A DNA stretch of 64,000 nucleotides. It comes from Tessaracoccus sp. (GTDB lineage Bacteria; Actinomycetota; Actinomycetes; Propionibacteriales; Propionibacteriaceae). Below, piece after piece: positions 42,800-51,861 of this stretch. Location of the stretch: the NCBI RefSeq assembly GCF_016714275.1, contig NZ_JADJNP010000002.1:620001-684000 (forward strand), given 5' to 3'. The notes under the pieces were generated by a model that was not told where the DNA came from, ran no database searches, and saw only the letters and a program-made list of their open reading frames with translations. The number at the start of each line of letters is the position of its first letter. The first letter of the stretch is position 1. Position numbers and translations under genes: made by a program.

Positions 42800-43159
42800 A
42801 TGAAAAACATGGACAAAAGCTCTTTTGACACTCCCGGAGGCACGATTCCTCCCGAGGAGTTCCGACGGGTACAGGCCTCTCCCGAGTTCGCGCACCTAAA
42901 GCGCGTGTTCCGCTCCTTCGCCTTCCCCATGACCGCCGTCTTCTTGATCTGGTATCTCGCCTACGTGCTCGGATCGATCTTCGCCAAGGACCTGATGATG
43001 ATGTCGGTGTTCGGCAACGTCACCGTCGGCTTCCTCTTCGGCATCGGGCAGTTCGTCAGCACCTTCCTCATCACGTGGCTCTACATCAGGCACTCCAACA
43101 GAAAGGTCGACCCGGTAGCCAAGCAGCTGCGCGACCAGCTTGAGAGGAGCGCCCGATGA
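42800..43159 (+). CDS. DUF485 membrane protein (symporter partner)
   Basis: This 119-residue protein has two helices (FPMTAVFLIWYLAYVLGSIF and FGNVTVGFLFGIGQFVSTFL) after a soluble N-terminus with EEFRRVQASPEFAHLKRVFR, the DUF485 signature. DUF485 proteins are encoded directly before ActP-type acetate symporters and are thought to be needed for their function. ATG 42800 is chosen; ATG 42809 is equally plausible. The stop overlaps the symporter start (ATGA). The 118-bp leader is unusually AT-rich for this genome (GCACTATATCACAGG). Confidence 0.88.
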   Translation: MKNMDKSSFDTPGGTIPPEEFRRVQASPEFAHLKRVFRSFAFPMTAVFLIWYLAYVLGSIFAKDLMMMSVFGNVTVGFLFGIGQFVSTFLITWLYIRHSNRKVDPVAKQLRDQLERSAR

Positions 43160-44763
43160 GACTCCTGGAGACCACCCAGATGGGCAACCCGGTGATCAAC
43201 ATCGCCATCTTCGCGGCGTTCGTCGTCGTCACGATGTTCGTGGTCATCCGCGTCACCCGTGGCGGCAAGAAGAAGGCGGGCGACTTCTACACCGGCGGCG
43301 CCCAGTTCGACGGCCGCCAGAACGGTTTCGCCATCGCGGGCGACTACCTGTCGGCCGCCTCCTTCCTCGGCATCGTCGGCGCCGTCGCGCTCTACGGCTA
43401 CGACGGCCTGCTGTACTCCGTCGGCTTCCTCGTCGCCTGGCTCGTGGCGCTCCTGCTCGTCGCCGAACCGCTGCGCAACACCGGCAAATACACGATGGCC
43501 GACGTCCTCAGCTTCCGCATGCGGCAGAAGCCCGTGCGGCTCGCGGCGGCCATCTCCACGCTGGCCGTCTCCTTCTTCTATCTGCTCGCGCAGATGGCCG
43601 GCGCCGGCGGACTCGTCTCGCTGCTGCTGGGCATCAACTCGGCGGTGGGTCAGAACCTGATCATCGCGCTCGTCGGTCTGCTCATGGTCGGCTACGTGCT
43701 GATTGGCGGCATGAAGGGCACCACCTGGGTGCAGATGATCAAGGCCGTGCTGCTGATCCTTGGCGCCGCGATCATGACGATCTGGGTGCTGGCGCTCGCC
43801 GGGTTCAACATGTCGACGCTGCTCGGCAACGCGATCGAGACCACGGCGGCGCAGGGCTCGACCGTCAACCTGCTGGCCCCGATGGAACGCTACAAGGATC
43901 CCGTCGCGCTGGTCTCGATGGGCATCGCGCTCGTCCTCGGCGCCTCAGGTCTCCCTCACGTGCTGATGCGCTTCTACACCGTCCCGACGGCCAAGGAGGC
44001 CCGCCGCTCGGTGACCTGGGCGATCGGCCTGATCGGCGCGTTCTATCTGTTCACGATGGTGCTCGGCTACGGCGCCGCGTGGCTGGTCGGCCCGGAGAAG
44101 ATCGCGACCATGCCGGGCAAGGCCAACGCCGCCGCGCCTGCGCTGGCGTTCGAGCTGGGCGGCGCCATCCTGATGGCGATCATCGCCGGCGTCGCCTTCG
44201 CCACGATCCTCGCGGTGGTCGCCGGCCTCACCATCACGGCGTCGGCCTCGTTCGCGCACGACATCTACAACTCGGTCATCAAGGACGGCAAGGCCGACCC
44301 GGCCAAGGAGGTGAAGGTCGCGCGCTGGACCTCGGTCACAATCGGCCTGATCGCCATCGTCGGCGGCATCGCGGCCAACGGCCAGAACATCGCGTTCCTC
44401 GTCGCACTGGCCTTCGCCGTCGCCGCCTCGGCGAACTTGCCGTCGATCCTCTACTCGCTGTACTGGAAGAAGTTCTCGACGGCGGGCGCGGTGTGGTCCA
44501 TCTTCGGCGGCCTGATCACGGCCGTCGGCCTGATCATCTTCTCCCCCGCCGTCTCCGGCAACAAGGCGGCGATGTTCCCGAACGCTGACTTCGCGTGGTT
44601 CCCGATCGACTCCCCGGCCATCGTGTCGGTGCCTGTCGGCTTCTTCCTCGGCTGGCTGGGGTCGGTGCTGAAGCCCGACGGCGACACCTACGCCGACCAG
44701 GGCGCCGAGATGGAGGTCCGCTCCATGACCGGCGCCGGCGCCGAGGGCGCCATCGACCACTGA
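43156..44763 (+). CDS. actP: Acetate/monocarboxylate:cation symporter (ActP-like, SSS family)
   Basis: This 535-residue protein has about 13 helices of the solute:sodium symporter family. Features are GKKKAGDFYTGGAQFDGRQN, FAIAGDYLSAASFLGIVGAV, YLLAQMAGAGGLVSLLLGIN, SGLPHVLMRFYTVPTAKEAR and LTITASASFAHDIYNSVIKD. It imports acetate, propionate or similar short acids with Na+ or H+. Translational coupling to the DUF485 protein is the usual ActP arrangement. A 17-bp perfect hairpin ends the unit. Confidence 0.9.
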   Translation: MRLLETTQMGNPVINIAIFAAFVVVTMFVVIRVTRGGKKKAGDFYTGGAQFDGRQNGFAIAGDYLSAASFLGIVGAVALYGYDGLLYSVGFLVAWLVALLLVAEPLRNTGKYTMADVLSFRMRQKPVRLAAAISTLAVSFFYLLAQMAGAGGLVSLLLGINSAVGQNLIIALVGLLMVGYVLIGGMKGTTWVQMIKAVLLILGAAIMTIWVLALAGFNMSTLLGNAIETTAAQGSTVNLLAPMERYKDPVALVSMGIALVLGASGLPHVLMRFYTVPTAKEARRSVTWAIGLIGAFYLFTMVLGYGAAWLVGPEKIATMPGKANAAAPALAFELGGAILMAIIAGVAFATILAVVAGLTITASASFAHDIYNSVIKDGKADPAKEVKVARWTSVTIGLIAIVGGIAANGQNIAFLVALAFAVAASANLPSILYSLYWKKFSTAGAVWSIFGGLITAVGLIIFSPAVSGNKAAMFPNADFAWFPIDSPAIVSVPVGFFLGWLGSVLKPDGDTYADQGAEMEVRSMTGAGAEGAIDH

Positions 44764-44769
44764 CCGCAG

Positions 44770-44809
44770 CCACAACGGCCCGCCCCGAGATTGGGGCGGG
44801 CCGTTGTGG
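44770..44809. terminator. Strong hairpin terminator after the symporter
   Basis: A perfect 17-bp stem (first bases CCACAACGGCCCGCCCC) closes a 6-base loop (GAGATT), 6 bp after the symporter stop. It lies between convergent symporter and mdh genes and may act in both directions. Confidence 0.85.
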
Positions 44810-44818
44810 TCGCGTCTC

Positions 44819-44880
44819 TTGGTTTCGACAGGGACACTCGGCTAGCGCCTCGTGTCCCCGGGGCCACCAACGGTGGGTCA
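44819..44880. repeat. Dispersed intergenic hairpin repeat, copy 4
   Basis: TTGGTTTCGACAGGGACACT opens this copy. GGGACAC and GTGTCCC pair around GGCTAGCGCC, and CCACCAACGGTGGG closes it. It ends exactly at the stop codon of mdh. It shares TTGGTTTCGACA and the GCTAGCGC core with the copy at 32185. Confidence 0.6.
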
Positions 44881-45867
44881 GATCAGGCCGAGCTCGGTGA
44901 CCGCGGTCCGCTCGTCGACCAGCTCGGCAACCGAGGCGTCGATCTTCGCGCGCGAGAAGTCGTTGATCTCGAGGCCCTGGACGATCTCGTACTTGCCGTC
45001 GACGACGGTGCACGGGAACGACGAGATGAGGCCCTCGGGCACGCCGTAGGAGCCGTCCGACGGCACGGCCATCGAGACCCAGTCGCTGTCCGGGGTGCCC
45101 AGCACCCAGTCGCGCATGTGCTCGACGGTCGCGTTCGCGGCCGACGCCGCCGACGACAGCCCGCGGGCCTCGATGATGGCGGCGCCGCGCTTGGCGACGG
45201 TCGGGATGAACGTGTCGGAGATCCACGCCTGATCGTCCACGGCCTCGGCGGCGCTCTTGCCGCCGACCAGCGCGTTGAACAGGTCCGGGTACTGCGTTGC
45301 GGAGTGGTTGCCCCAGATGGTCATGTGCGAGATCTCGGTGACTGACACACCGAGCTTGGCCGCGAGCTGCGACAGCGCGCGGTTGTGGTCAAGGCGGGTC
45401 AGCGCGTTGAACCGCTCTGCGGGGATGTCCGGAGCGTTGCGCTGCGCGATGAGCGCGTTGGTGTTGGCCGGGTTGCCGGTCACGAGCACCTTGACGTCGT
45501 CCGCCGCCACGTCATTCAGCGCCTTGCCCTGCGCGGTGAAGATGGCGCCGTTGGCCGACAGCAGATCGCCGCGCTCCATGCCAGCCTTACGCGGCATCGC
45601 GCCGACCAGCATGGCGAGGTTCACGCCGTCGAACACCTTGCGGGGGTCATCCCCGATCTCGATGTTCACGACGTTGCCGAACGCGCAGTCGTCGAGCTCC
45701 ATGACGACGCCCTCGAGCGCCTTCAGCGCCGGCGTGATCTCCAGCAGCCGCAGTTCGATAGGGCGATCGCCCAGGAGCGAGCCGCTCGCGATGCGGAAAA
45801 GCAGGCTGTAGCAGATCTGTCCGGCGGCGCCGGTTACGGCAATCTTGACGGGAGCCTCAGTGCTCAC
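44878..45867 (-). CDS. mdh: Malate dehydrogenase
   Basis: This 329-residue NAD-dependent enzyme converts malate to oxaloacetate in the TCA cycle and in propionate-forming metabolism. It has the nucleotide-binding [20 protein letters not shown], substrate-binding [54 protein letters not shown] and the active-site His in [14 protein letters not shown]. The form is the LDH-like type common in Actinobacteria. The first loop has Cys in QICYS where many relatives have Gly. Confidence 0.95.
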   Translation of the reverse strand: MSTEAPVKIAVTGAAGQICYSLLFRIASGSLLGDRPIELRLLEITPALKALEGVVMELDDCAFGNVVNIEIGDDPRKVFDGVNLAMLVGAMPRKAGMERGDLLSANGAIFTAQGKALNDVAADDVKVLVTGNPANTNALIAQRNAPDIPAERFNALTRLDHNRALSQLAAKLGVSVTEISHMTIWGNHSATQYPDLFNALVGGKSAAEAVDDQAWISDTFIPTVAKRGAAIIEARGLSSAASAANATVEHMRDWVLGTPDSDWVSMAVPSDGSYGVPEGLISSFPCTVVDGKYEIVQGLEINDFSRAKIDASVAELVDERTAVTELGLI

Positions 45868-45944
45868 TTGGGTGTCCTCTCGGGAGGGGGTTGTCCGGTT
45901 GCCCTGACTCTACCGCTCCGGACCGACGCGCGCGCTGCGGGGTG

Positions 45945-46586
45945 TCAGAGCACCCCGAGGGTCCACTTCAGCACCTCGACGAGGACGACAAGGGCCAACC
46001 ATGCCATCAGCGTGATGGTCATCCAGCCGTCGCGCTGGAACGCCAGCGCCCGCTCCTGCCACTTCGGCGAAAGGTAGAGGTTGCCCTCAAGGATGTTCCA
46101 CTGCGTCATTGACCAGAACACGAAGGTGGTCGAGACGGTGACGAGGATGCACCAAGGGCACAGCGCGCCGATCACGAACGTCGACTGGAACAGCAGCCAG
46201 TAGGCGAAGATCACGCCCAGCAGATAGATCGCGTTGGCCGTGAACATGAACCACTTGGGGAAGCGCGTCTTCCAGAGCGATGCGACGGCGATGGTCATCA
46301 CCACCGGCTCCGAGATCAGGCCGAGGAACGCGTTGGGGAACCCGAAAACCTTCGCCTGCCAGGTGAGCGCGACCTTCGCGCAGTCGAAGGTCGCGTTGAG
46401 CTGGCAGCCGAGCGCCGCGTCGGGATCGGCGGCGAGCACGAGGGCGTCGTAGGAGAGGACGAAGGACGCGACGAGGCTGAGCGTCGCGAACAGCAACATC
46501 TCCCCGAACAGGAAGTAGCGGGAGCGCAGCGGCGGCGTCGGGCGCGGGTCTACTGTCTCGGCGACGTCAGCTTCGGGGAGCGGCAT
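45945..46586 (-). CDS. Vitamin K epoxide reductase-family membrane protein
   Basis: This 213-residue protein has five hydrophobic helices with the VKOR cysteine pattern: a first Cys pair in LGCQLNATFDCAKVALTW and the redox CxxC in IGALCPWCILVTVSTTF. VKOR proteins reoxidise a DsbA- or thioredoxin-like partner and pass electrons to quinones, allowing disulfides to form outside the cell. No partner is visible nearby. ATG 46586 (MPLPEADV) or 46595 may be the start; both overlap the 3' end of the LacI gene by about 20-30 bp. Confidence 0.88.
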   Translation of the reverse strand: MPLPEADVAETVDPRPTPPLRSRYFLFGEMLLFATLSLVASFVLSYDALVLAADPDAALGCQLNATFDCAKVALTWQAKVFGFPNAFLGLISEPVVMTIAVASLWKTRFPKWFMFTANAIYLLGVIFAYWLLFQSTFVIGALCPWCILVTVSTTFVFWSMTQWNILEGNLYLSPKWQERALAFQRDGWMTITLMAWLALVVLVEVLKWTLGVL

Positions 46587-47643
46587 GCGTGCCATCGTAC
46601 GTGCTGGCCATCTCGGCCGGTAACGGCGGCCGGGGTGGGGCTGCGGTGTCGCGCACCACCAATCGCGGCCGGACGACGAGCTCCTGTGCGGGCCTGCCCG
46701 CGATCCGGGCAAGCGCCATGTCGACGGCGGCCCGCGCGATCTCGGCGGCGTCCTGCGAGACCGTTGTCAGCTGCACGTGGGGGAAGTCCGCGAGTCGCGA
46801 GTCGTCGTAGCCCATCACAGAGAGGTCGCCCGGGATCCGGACGCCCGTCCTATTGGCGTACTGCAGCACACCGCTGGCGCAGCGGTCGTTGAACGCGATC
46901 ACCGCCGTCGGCGGCTTCGGGCGCGCCAGCAGCGCCTGCACGCCGCGGGCTCCGTCCTTCTCCTCGGGGCCGCCCTCGATCACATCGGCCAACTCGCCGA
47001 GGCCGAGCCTGCGCATCGTGCGGCGGTAGCTCGCGCGGCGGTCCGCGCTGCCGGGCGCCTCCGCGCCGTCGATGTGCGCGATCCGTAGGTGGCCCAGCTG
47101 TGCGAGGTACTCGACCGCGGCCCGCATGCCCGCCGCGTCGTCGCCCCGCACGACGGCGACGCCGGGGGCCTTGATCCGCCGCGCCACGGCGACGACCGGG
47201 ATCCGCTCGGCCCACCTCTTCATGTCGGGCACGGAACTCTCCGGCCCGAGCATCACGATGGCGTCGCACCGCGCGCGGATCAGCGACTCGACGGCCACCG
47301 CCTCGCTCCGGGTCGGCGCGACGGCGCTGAGCGCGACGTCGTAGCCCGTGGTAGCGGCGGCGAGGTAGATCTGCTCGACGACATCGCCGTGGAACGGCTG
47401 CTGCAGCTCGTACGTGATGCCGATCAGCTTGGCCTCGGTCTGCCGCAGCTTGCGCGCGCGGTCGTCCGGGACGTAGCCCATCTCCGCGGCGACGGCGAGC
47501 ACGCGGGAGCGGGTGGACTCGCTCGCGCCCGCCGCGTCGCGCATGACGATCGACACCAGCTGCCGCGACACCCCTGCGGCGCGGGCGACGTCGCTCATCG
47601 TGGGGCGGCGGCCGGCCATCTCAGGCGTCGGCGTCTCCGGCAT
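46567..47643 (-). CDS. LacI-family transcriptional regulator
   Basis: The protein has 358 residues. The N-terminal helix-turn-helix (PTMSDVARAAGVSRQLVSIV) precedes a hinge and a periplasmic-binding-protein-like effector domain (KLIGITYELQQPFHGDVVEQ, AVIAFNDRCASGVLQYANRT, VMGYDDSRLADFPHVQLTTV). ATG 47643 follows AAGGAGGAG. It is divergent from the Gfo/Idh dehydrogenase gene across a perfect palindrome, its likely operator. The effector is probably a sugar or sugar phosphate made by the adjacent pathway. Confidence 0.9.
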   Translation of the reverse strand: MPETPTPEMAGRRPTMSDVARAAGVSRQLVSIVMRDAAGASESTRSRVLAVAAEMGYVPDDRARKLRQTEAKLIGITYELQQPFHGDVVEQIYLAAATTGYDVALSAVAPTRSEAVAVESLIRARCDAIVMLGPESSVPDMKRWAERIPVVAVARRIKAPGVAVVRGDDAAGMRAAVEYLAQLGHLRIAHIDGAEAPGSADRRASYRRTMRRLGLGELADVIEGGPEEKDGARGVQALLARPKPPTAVIAFNDRCASGVLQYANRTGVRIPGDLSVMGYDDSRLADFPHVQLTTVSQDAAEIARAAVDMALARIAGRPAQELVVRPRLVVRDTAAPPRPPLPAEMASTYDGTHAAPRS

Positions 47644-47735
47644 CCCGCGCTCCTCCTTCCACACGCAGCTCAGGCCCGACAGCCTATCCCGGCGCGACGC
47701 GCCGGAGTTGACGCGACGAGCCCCTAGGCTGCAAA

Positions 47736-47762
47736 CTAGCACGAGCTAATAGCTCGTGCTAG
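47736..47762. promoter_or_regulatory. Perfect palindrome, likely LacI-family operator
   Basis: Twelve-base arms CTAGCACGAGCT and AGCTCGTGCTAG flank AAT with no mismatch, 12 bp before the dehydrogenase ATG. Repressor bound here would block the dehydrogenase-isomerase operon. The position also covers the promoter side of the lacI-type gene. Confidence 0.85.
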
Positions 47763-47774
47763 CAAGGAAAGAAC

Positions 47775-48824
47775 ATGGAAGACACAGACGTCACGCCGCG
47801 CCCCACGTGGCCACTCAAGGTCGCGCTCCTCGGCGCGGGTCGCATCGGGACCACCCACGGCGAGATCCTCGCCAACCGGGTGCCCGGGGTCGAGCTCGCG
47901 GTGATCTTCGACCCGGTCGACGGTGCCGCGGCGCGCCTTGCCGAAAGCCTGCACGTCCCCGTCGCGACGCAGTCCCTGGACGACGTGTGGCGGGACCCCG
48001 AGATCGACGCCGTCGTCATCGCGGCGCCCGCACGGTCGCACACCGACCTCGTCGTCGCGGCGGCCGCGGCGGGCAAGCACGTGTTCGTCGAGAAGCCGAT
48101 GGCCGTCACCCTCGAGGACGCCGATCGCGCGATCGCGGCCGCCGAGGAGACGGGCGTCATCCTGCAGGTCGGCTTCAACCGGCGCTTCGCGTCCGGATGG
48201 GCGGCGGCACGCCGCCAGATCGACGCAGGGACGATCGGCACGCCGCAGCTGCTGCGCTCCCTGACGCGCGACCCCGGCCCGTTCACCGCGGACCCGGCCC
48301 GCATCCCGCAATGGACCATCTTCTTCGAGACCCTGATCCACGACTTCGACGCCGTGTGCTTCCTGAACCCCGGCGCGCGGCCGGTGCGGGTGACGGCCCT
48401 CGCCGACGCCCTCGTCCGGCCCGACGCGAAGGACGGCGGCCACCTGGACACCGCCGTCGTCACCATCGAGTTCGACAATCGCGCGATCGGCGTGGCCGAG
48501 GCGAGCTTCAGCGCCTTGTACGGCTACGACGTGCGCGGCGAGGCCTTCGGATCCGCGGGCATGGTGACCGCCGGCTCGGTGCGCACTAGCGACATGGCTG
48601 CCTACACGGCCGCAGGGATCGAGATGGAGACCTCCCGCGCCGACACCTCGCTGCTGTACCAGGCCTACCTCGGCGAGTTCGAGGCCTTCGCCGAGGCCAT
48701 CCGCTCCGGGGCGCCGTCGCCGGTCCCCGGTGCCGCCGCCCGCACGGCGTTGTCCATCGCGCTCGCCTGCATCGCGAGCGTCCAAGAGGGACGCGCCGTC
48801 CTGATCGAGGAGGTCGACCGATGA
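47775..48824 (+). CDS. Gfo/Idh/MocA-family oxidoreductase (inositol 2-dehydrogenase-like)
   Basis: This 349-residue enzyme has an N-terminal Rossmann domain (LKVALLGAGRIGTTHGEILA), the EKP catalytic lysine motif (GKHVFVEKPMAVTLEDADRA) and a C-terminal domain with ETLIHDFDAVCFLNPG, where His-Asp is the usual catalytic pair. It oxidises a sugar or inositol hydroxyl with NAD(P). It resembles IolG-type enzymes most, but the substrate cannot be fixed. The stop overlaps the TIM-barrel isomerase gene (ATGA). Confidence 0.88.
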   Translation: MEDTDVTPRPTWPLKVALLGAGRIGTTHGEILANRVPGVELAVIFDPVDGAAARLAESLHVPVATQSLDDVWRDPEIDAVVIAAPARSHTDLVVAAAAAGKHVFVEKPMAVTLEDADRAIAAAEETGVILQVGFNRRFASGWAAARRQIDAGTIGTPQLLRSLTRDPGPFTADPARIPQWTIFFETLIHDFDAVCFLNPGARPVRVTALADALVRPDAKDGGHLDTAVVTIEFDNRAIGVAEASFSALYGYDVRGEAFGSAGMVTAGSVRTSDMAAYTAAGIEMETSRADTSLLYQAYLGEFEAFAEAIRSGAPSPVPGAAARTALSIALACIASVQEGRAVLIEEVDR

Positions 48825-49594
48825 GCTACCGGCTCGCCGCGAGCGCGGAGATGCTGTACCAGGACCTGCCGTTCATCGAGCGGGTAAACCGGATCCACGA
48901 TCGCGGCTTCCTCGTCGAGATCTGGGACTGGTCGACCAAGGACATCGACGAACTGGCCGCCAGCAACGCTGAGATCGTTTCGATGACGGGCTACCTGCGC
49001 GGCAACCTGACCGACGCGGACGCCATCGCCGAGTTCCTGGCCACGGCGGAAGAGTCCCTCGCGGTGGCGGAGCGGCTGAACTGCCCGAGCCTCAACGTGC
49101 ACGGAACCGGGCTCGACGGCCGGGGCCTACCGGTGAGACCCGTCGAGGTCGTCACGCCGGAGATGTGGCTGCGCGCGGCAGACACGCTGCGTCGGCTCGC
49201 GGAGCTGGGCGAACGACACGGCCGGGTCTTCACGCTGGAGAACCTGAACCTGCCCGTCGACCACCCCGGCACGCCTTTCGCGCTGGCCTCCGACACCCGC
49301 GCCCTCGTGGAGGCCGTCGCCTCCCCGCACCTGCGGATGAACCTCGATCTCTATCACGCCCAGATCGGTGAGGGGAACCTCGTCGATCTGGTCACGCGGT
49401 GCCAGCCGTGGATCGGCGAGGTGCAGGTGGCCGATGTCCCCGGCCGCTGCGAGCCGGGCACCGGCGAGATCCACTATCCCGCCGTCGCACGCGCCCTCAG
49501 GGAGATCGGATACGACGGCGTCGTCGGCCTGGAAGCCTGGGCGAGGTCCGACTCGGACGCCGCCCTCGACGCGTTCGCGGCGGCCTTCGCCTGA
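48821..49594 (+). CDS. TIM-barrel isomerase (hydroxypyruvate isomerase / AP-endonuclease-2 fold)
   Basis: This 257-residue protein of the xylose-isomerase-like TIM family has the metal ligands in RVFTLENLNLPVDHPG (Glu), LRMNLDLYHAQIGEGNLVDL (Asp, His), EVQVADVPGRCEPGTGEIHY (Asp, Glu) and YDGVVGLEAWARS (Glu). That is the hydroxypyruvate isomerase-like set. It probably isomerises the ketose or keto-sugar made by the coupled dehydrogenase. It converges with the GH4 gene. Confidence 0.87.
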   Translation: MSYRLAASAEMLYQDLPFIERVNRIHDRGFLVEIWDWSTKDIDELAASNAEIVSMTGYLRGNLTDADAIAEFLATAEESLAVAERLNCPSLNVHGTGLDGRGLPVRPVEVVTPEMWLRAADTLRRLAELGERHGRVFTLENLNLPVDHPGTPFALASDTRALVEAVASPHLRMNLDLYHAQIGEGNLVDLVTRCQPWIGEVQVADVPGRCEPGTGEIHYPAVARALREIGYDGVVGLEAWARSDSDAALDAFAAAFA

Positions 49595-49622
49595 ACCCCC
49601 ACCGCGCGAAGCGGCGGCGCAC

Positions 49623-50996
49623 TCACGGAGCAGGGGCGAGCATCTCGGCGATGCTGGGATGCGCGGCGACGTAGCCGTCGAGCAGCGCCCGGCCCAGGCG
49701 CGGCGAGTCGACCAGCGGGTGGATCGAGAACCCCTCCCACGCCTTCTCCTTGCTCCCGGTCGCGGCCGCGTCCGCGATCGCCTTCTCGGAGGCCCGCAAC
49801 CGCGCCATCATGCCGAGCTGTGCGAGGGTGAGCGGCGCGACGGGCAGCGGGTGGACCCCTTCGCCGTCGACCATGCATCCCACCTCGAGGACCAGGTCGT
49901 CCGGCAGCTCCGGCACGATCCGGCCCGACGGCGTGAGGTTGCCGACGTCGAGGATCATCCGCTCACCGTGCCCGGTGGCCAGGGCGTTCATCAGCCGCAG
50001 GGCCACCTCCTGGTAACCGCCGCCGGCGACGTCTTGCTCGCGACGCTCCTCGTCGCGAGCCTCCGCCATGTAGGTCGATTCGCGCTCGTGCAGCGCCGCG
50101 CGCCACGAGGCCAATGGGGACTCCGCGCCCTGGAGCATGGTGTAGAACGAGTCCTGCTGGCGGGCCAGGTACTGCCCGCGGGTCTCGTCGGCCTCGCGGA
50201 TGCGGGCGATCGCCTCCTCGGTGCGCCAGTAGTAATAGAGATACTCGTTGGGCAGCACGCCGAGGGCCCGCACGAAGTCTTCGCCGACGACGCGCGCCTC
50301 CTCGATCTGGTCCAGCATCTCGTCGGAGGCGAGCAGCTCCGGTAGCCGGTCAACGCCGTCAACGGTGACCGAACGCAACCAGCCGAGGTGATTGAGGCCT
50401 ACGTAGTCGTAGGTCACGCCGTCGGCCTCCAACGAGACCCCGAGCACGCGCGACACCCGCCGTACCAGCCCGATCGGCGTGTCGCAGATGCCGACCACGC
50501 GGTCACCGAGGAACTCGCGCATCGCCTGGGTGACGATGCCTGCCGGATTGGTGAAGTTGATGGTCCAGGCGGCCGGGGCTACCTCCGCGATCGTGCGGGC
50601 GACCTCGCGCATGACGGGAATCGTGCGCAACGCGTAGGCGAGACCGCCCGGGCCGATGGTCTCCTGGCCGAGCAACCCAAGGTCGAGGGCCACCTTTTCG
50701 TCCCTGATCCGTCCCTCCGCGCCGCCGACGCGGATCGCAGAGAAGACGAAGTCGGCGCCGGTCAGCGCCTCGCGCAGATCCGTGGTGTAGGTCACCCGAG
50801 GCGGCTCTCCAAAAGCATGCGCGTCCTCGTCAAGGATCCGCCGCATCGCCGCGAGGCGCTCCGTCGACGAGTCGTGCAGCACGACATCGGCGAGCCGGAC
50901 GGCCGCCCTTCCTTCTGCCGCGAGGGCGTTCGAAGCCACCGCCTCGTAGACCAGCGGCACGCGGAAACCACCGCCGCCGAGAATCGCGAGCTTCAT
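49623..50996 (-). CDS. GH4-family glycosidase (6-phospho-beta-glucosidase-like)
   Basis: This 457-residue NAD- and metal-dependent glycosidase uses an oxidation-elimination mechanism. It has the NAD loop KLAILGGGGFRVPLVYEAV, FVFSAIRVGGAEGRIRDEKV, NFTNPAGIVTQAMRE, the metal Cys in VGICDTPIGLVRR and the metal His in YVGLNHLGWLR. Most GH4 members of this type act on 6-phospho-glycosides. The start overlaps the DeoR regulator stop (ATGA), so both are made from one message divergent from the ABC importer. Confidence 0.9.
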   Translation of the reverse strand: MKLAILGGGGFRVPLVYEAVASNALAAEGRAAVRLADVVLHDSSTERLAAMRRILDEDAHAFGEPPRVTYTTDLREALTGADFVFSAIRVGGAEGRIRDEKVALDLGLLGQETIGPGGLAYALRTIPVMREVARTIAEVAPAAWTINFTNPAGIVTQAMREFLGDRVVGICDTPIGLVRRVSRVLGVSLEADGVTYDYVGLNHLGWLRSVTVDGVDRLPELLASDEMLDQIEEARVVGEDFVRALGVLPNEYLYYYWRTEEAIARIREADETRGQYLARQQDSFYTMLQGAESPLASWRAALHERESTYMAEARDEERREQDVAGGGYQEVALRLMNALATGHGERMILDVGNLTPSGRIVPELPDDLVLEVGCMVDGEGVHPLPVAPLTLAQLGMMARLRASEKAIADAAATGSKEKAWEGFSIHPLVDSPRLGRALLDGYVAAHPSIAEMLAPAP

Positions 50997-51760
50997 GGGA
51001 CCAGAACCTCCAAGGTCGAGTCGGGCGGGAGCGCGAGCCGCTCCGGAATCGGGACGCTGTCGGTGACCATGCCCGTGAAGCGGGTCACGGGCGCGATCTC
51101 CAGGAATCCGGTGCCCGGGAACTTGTTGTGATCGACGAGCAACCAGGAGCGGGTGGCGACGTCAATCATGGCGCGCTTGATCGGCACCTCGCTGGGCGTG
51201 GAGTCCACGACGGCACCGTCGGGCCGCACGCCCGCGGCGCCCAGGAAGGCGATGTCGACGCGCACCTGACGCAGGCAGGACTCGGTGAGCACGCCCACCA
51301 TCGACTGGTAGTTCGGGCGGAGCACGCCGCCCATGACGACGAGGTCCACCGCGGGCGCGTCGGCGAGCGCCTGCACGACCGCCAACGACGCCGTCACCAC
51401 TGTGATGTCGCGTTCGCGGAGGAAGGAACACATCGCGAAGACGGTGGTGCCGATGTCGAGCGCCACGACGTCGCCGTCCCGGATGAGGCCGGCGGCGGCG
51501 CGAGCGATCGATCTCTTCTCGGTGGGCTCCTGACCCGCGACGATGTCAAACGCCGACGCGTCGGCCTCCGGCCGGATACTTCGCGGGCGGCACGCCCCGC
51601 CCCGCACGCGCTCGACGAGCCCGTGGTCGGCAAGATGCCCGAGGTCGCGGCGCACCGTGGCCTCCGAGACTCCCAGTTGTCTTGCCAGCTCCGGCACGGA
51701 GGCGGAACCCCGTTGATGCACGAGTTCCGCGACCTGCCGCTGGCGCACGTCGGTCAGCAT
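50993..51760 (-). CDS. DeoR-family transcriptional regulator
   Basis: The protein has 255 residues. Its helix-turn-helix (RQRQVAELVHQRGSASVPEL, SEATVRRDLGHLADHGLVER, VRGGA) is followed by the DeoR sugar-phosphate sensor domain with VVALDIGTTVFAMCSF, VTASLAVVQALADAPAVDLV and LLVDHNKFPGTG. It should sense a phosphorylated sugar. A dyad at 51788-51811 between it and the ABC importer genes is its probable operator. Confidence 0.9.
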   Translation of the reverse strand: MLTDVRQRQVAELVHQRGSASVPELARQLGVSEATVRRDLGHLADHGLVERVRGGACRPRSIRPEADASAFDIVAGQEPTEKRSIARAAAGLIRDGDVVALDIGTTVFAMCSFLRERDITVVTASLAVVQALADAPAVDLVVMGGVLRPNYQSMVGVLTESCLRQVRVDIAFLGAAGVRPDGAVVDSTPSEVPIKRAMIDVATRSWLLVDHNKFPGTGFLEIAPVTRFTGMVTDSVPIPERLALPPDSTLEVLVP

Positions 51761-51787
51761 GAAGAGACCCTAACGCGACTTCCACAC

Positions 51788-51811
51788 AAATTGTGCAGTT
51801 TCGCGCAATTT
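51788..51811. promoter_or_regulatory. Probable DeoR-family operator
   Basis: AAATTGTGC and GCGCAATTT (8 of 9 bases paired) flank AGTTTC, followed by a further half-site GAGCAATTC. The site lies in the 101-bp divergent region, 28 bp from the regulator start and 50 bp from the binding-protein start. Confidence 0.65.
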
Positions 51812-51861
51812 CGAGCAATTCATGGCAGGATGGAGGCATCGCACATCGTCAAGGAGGACTC

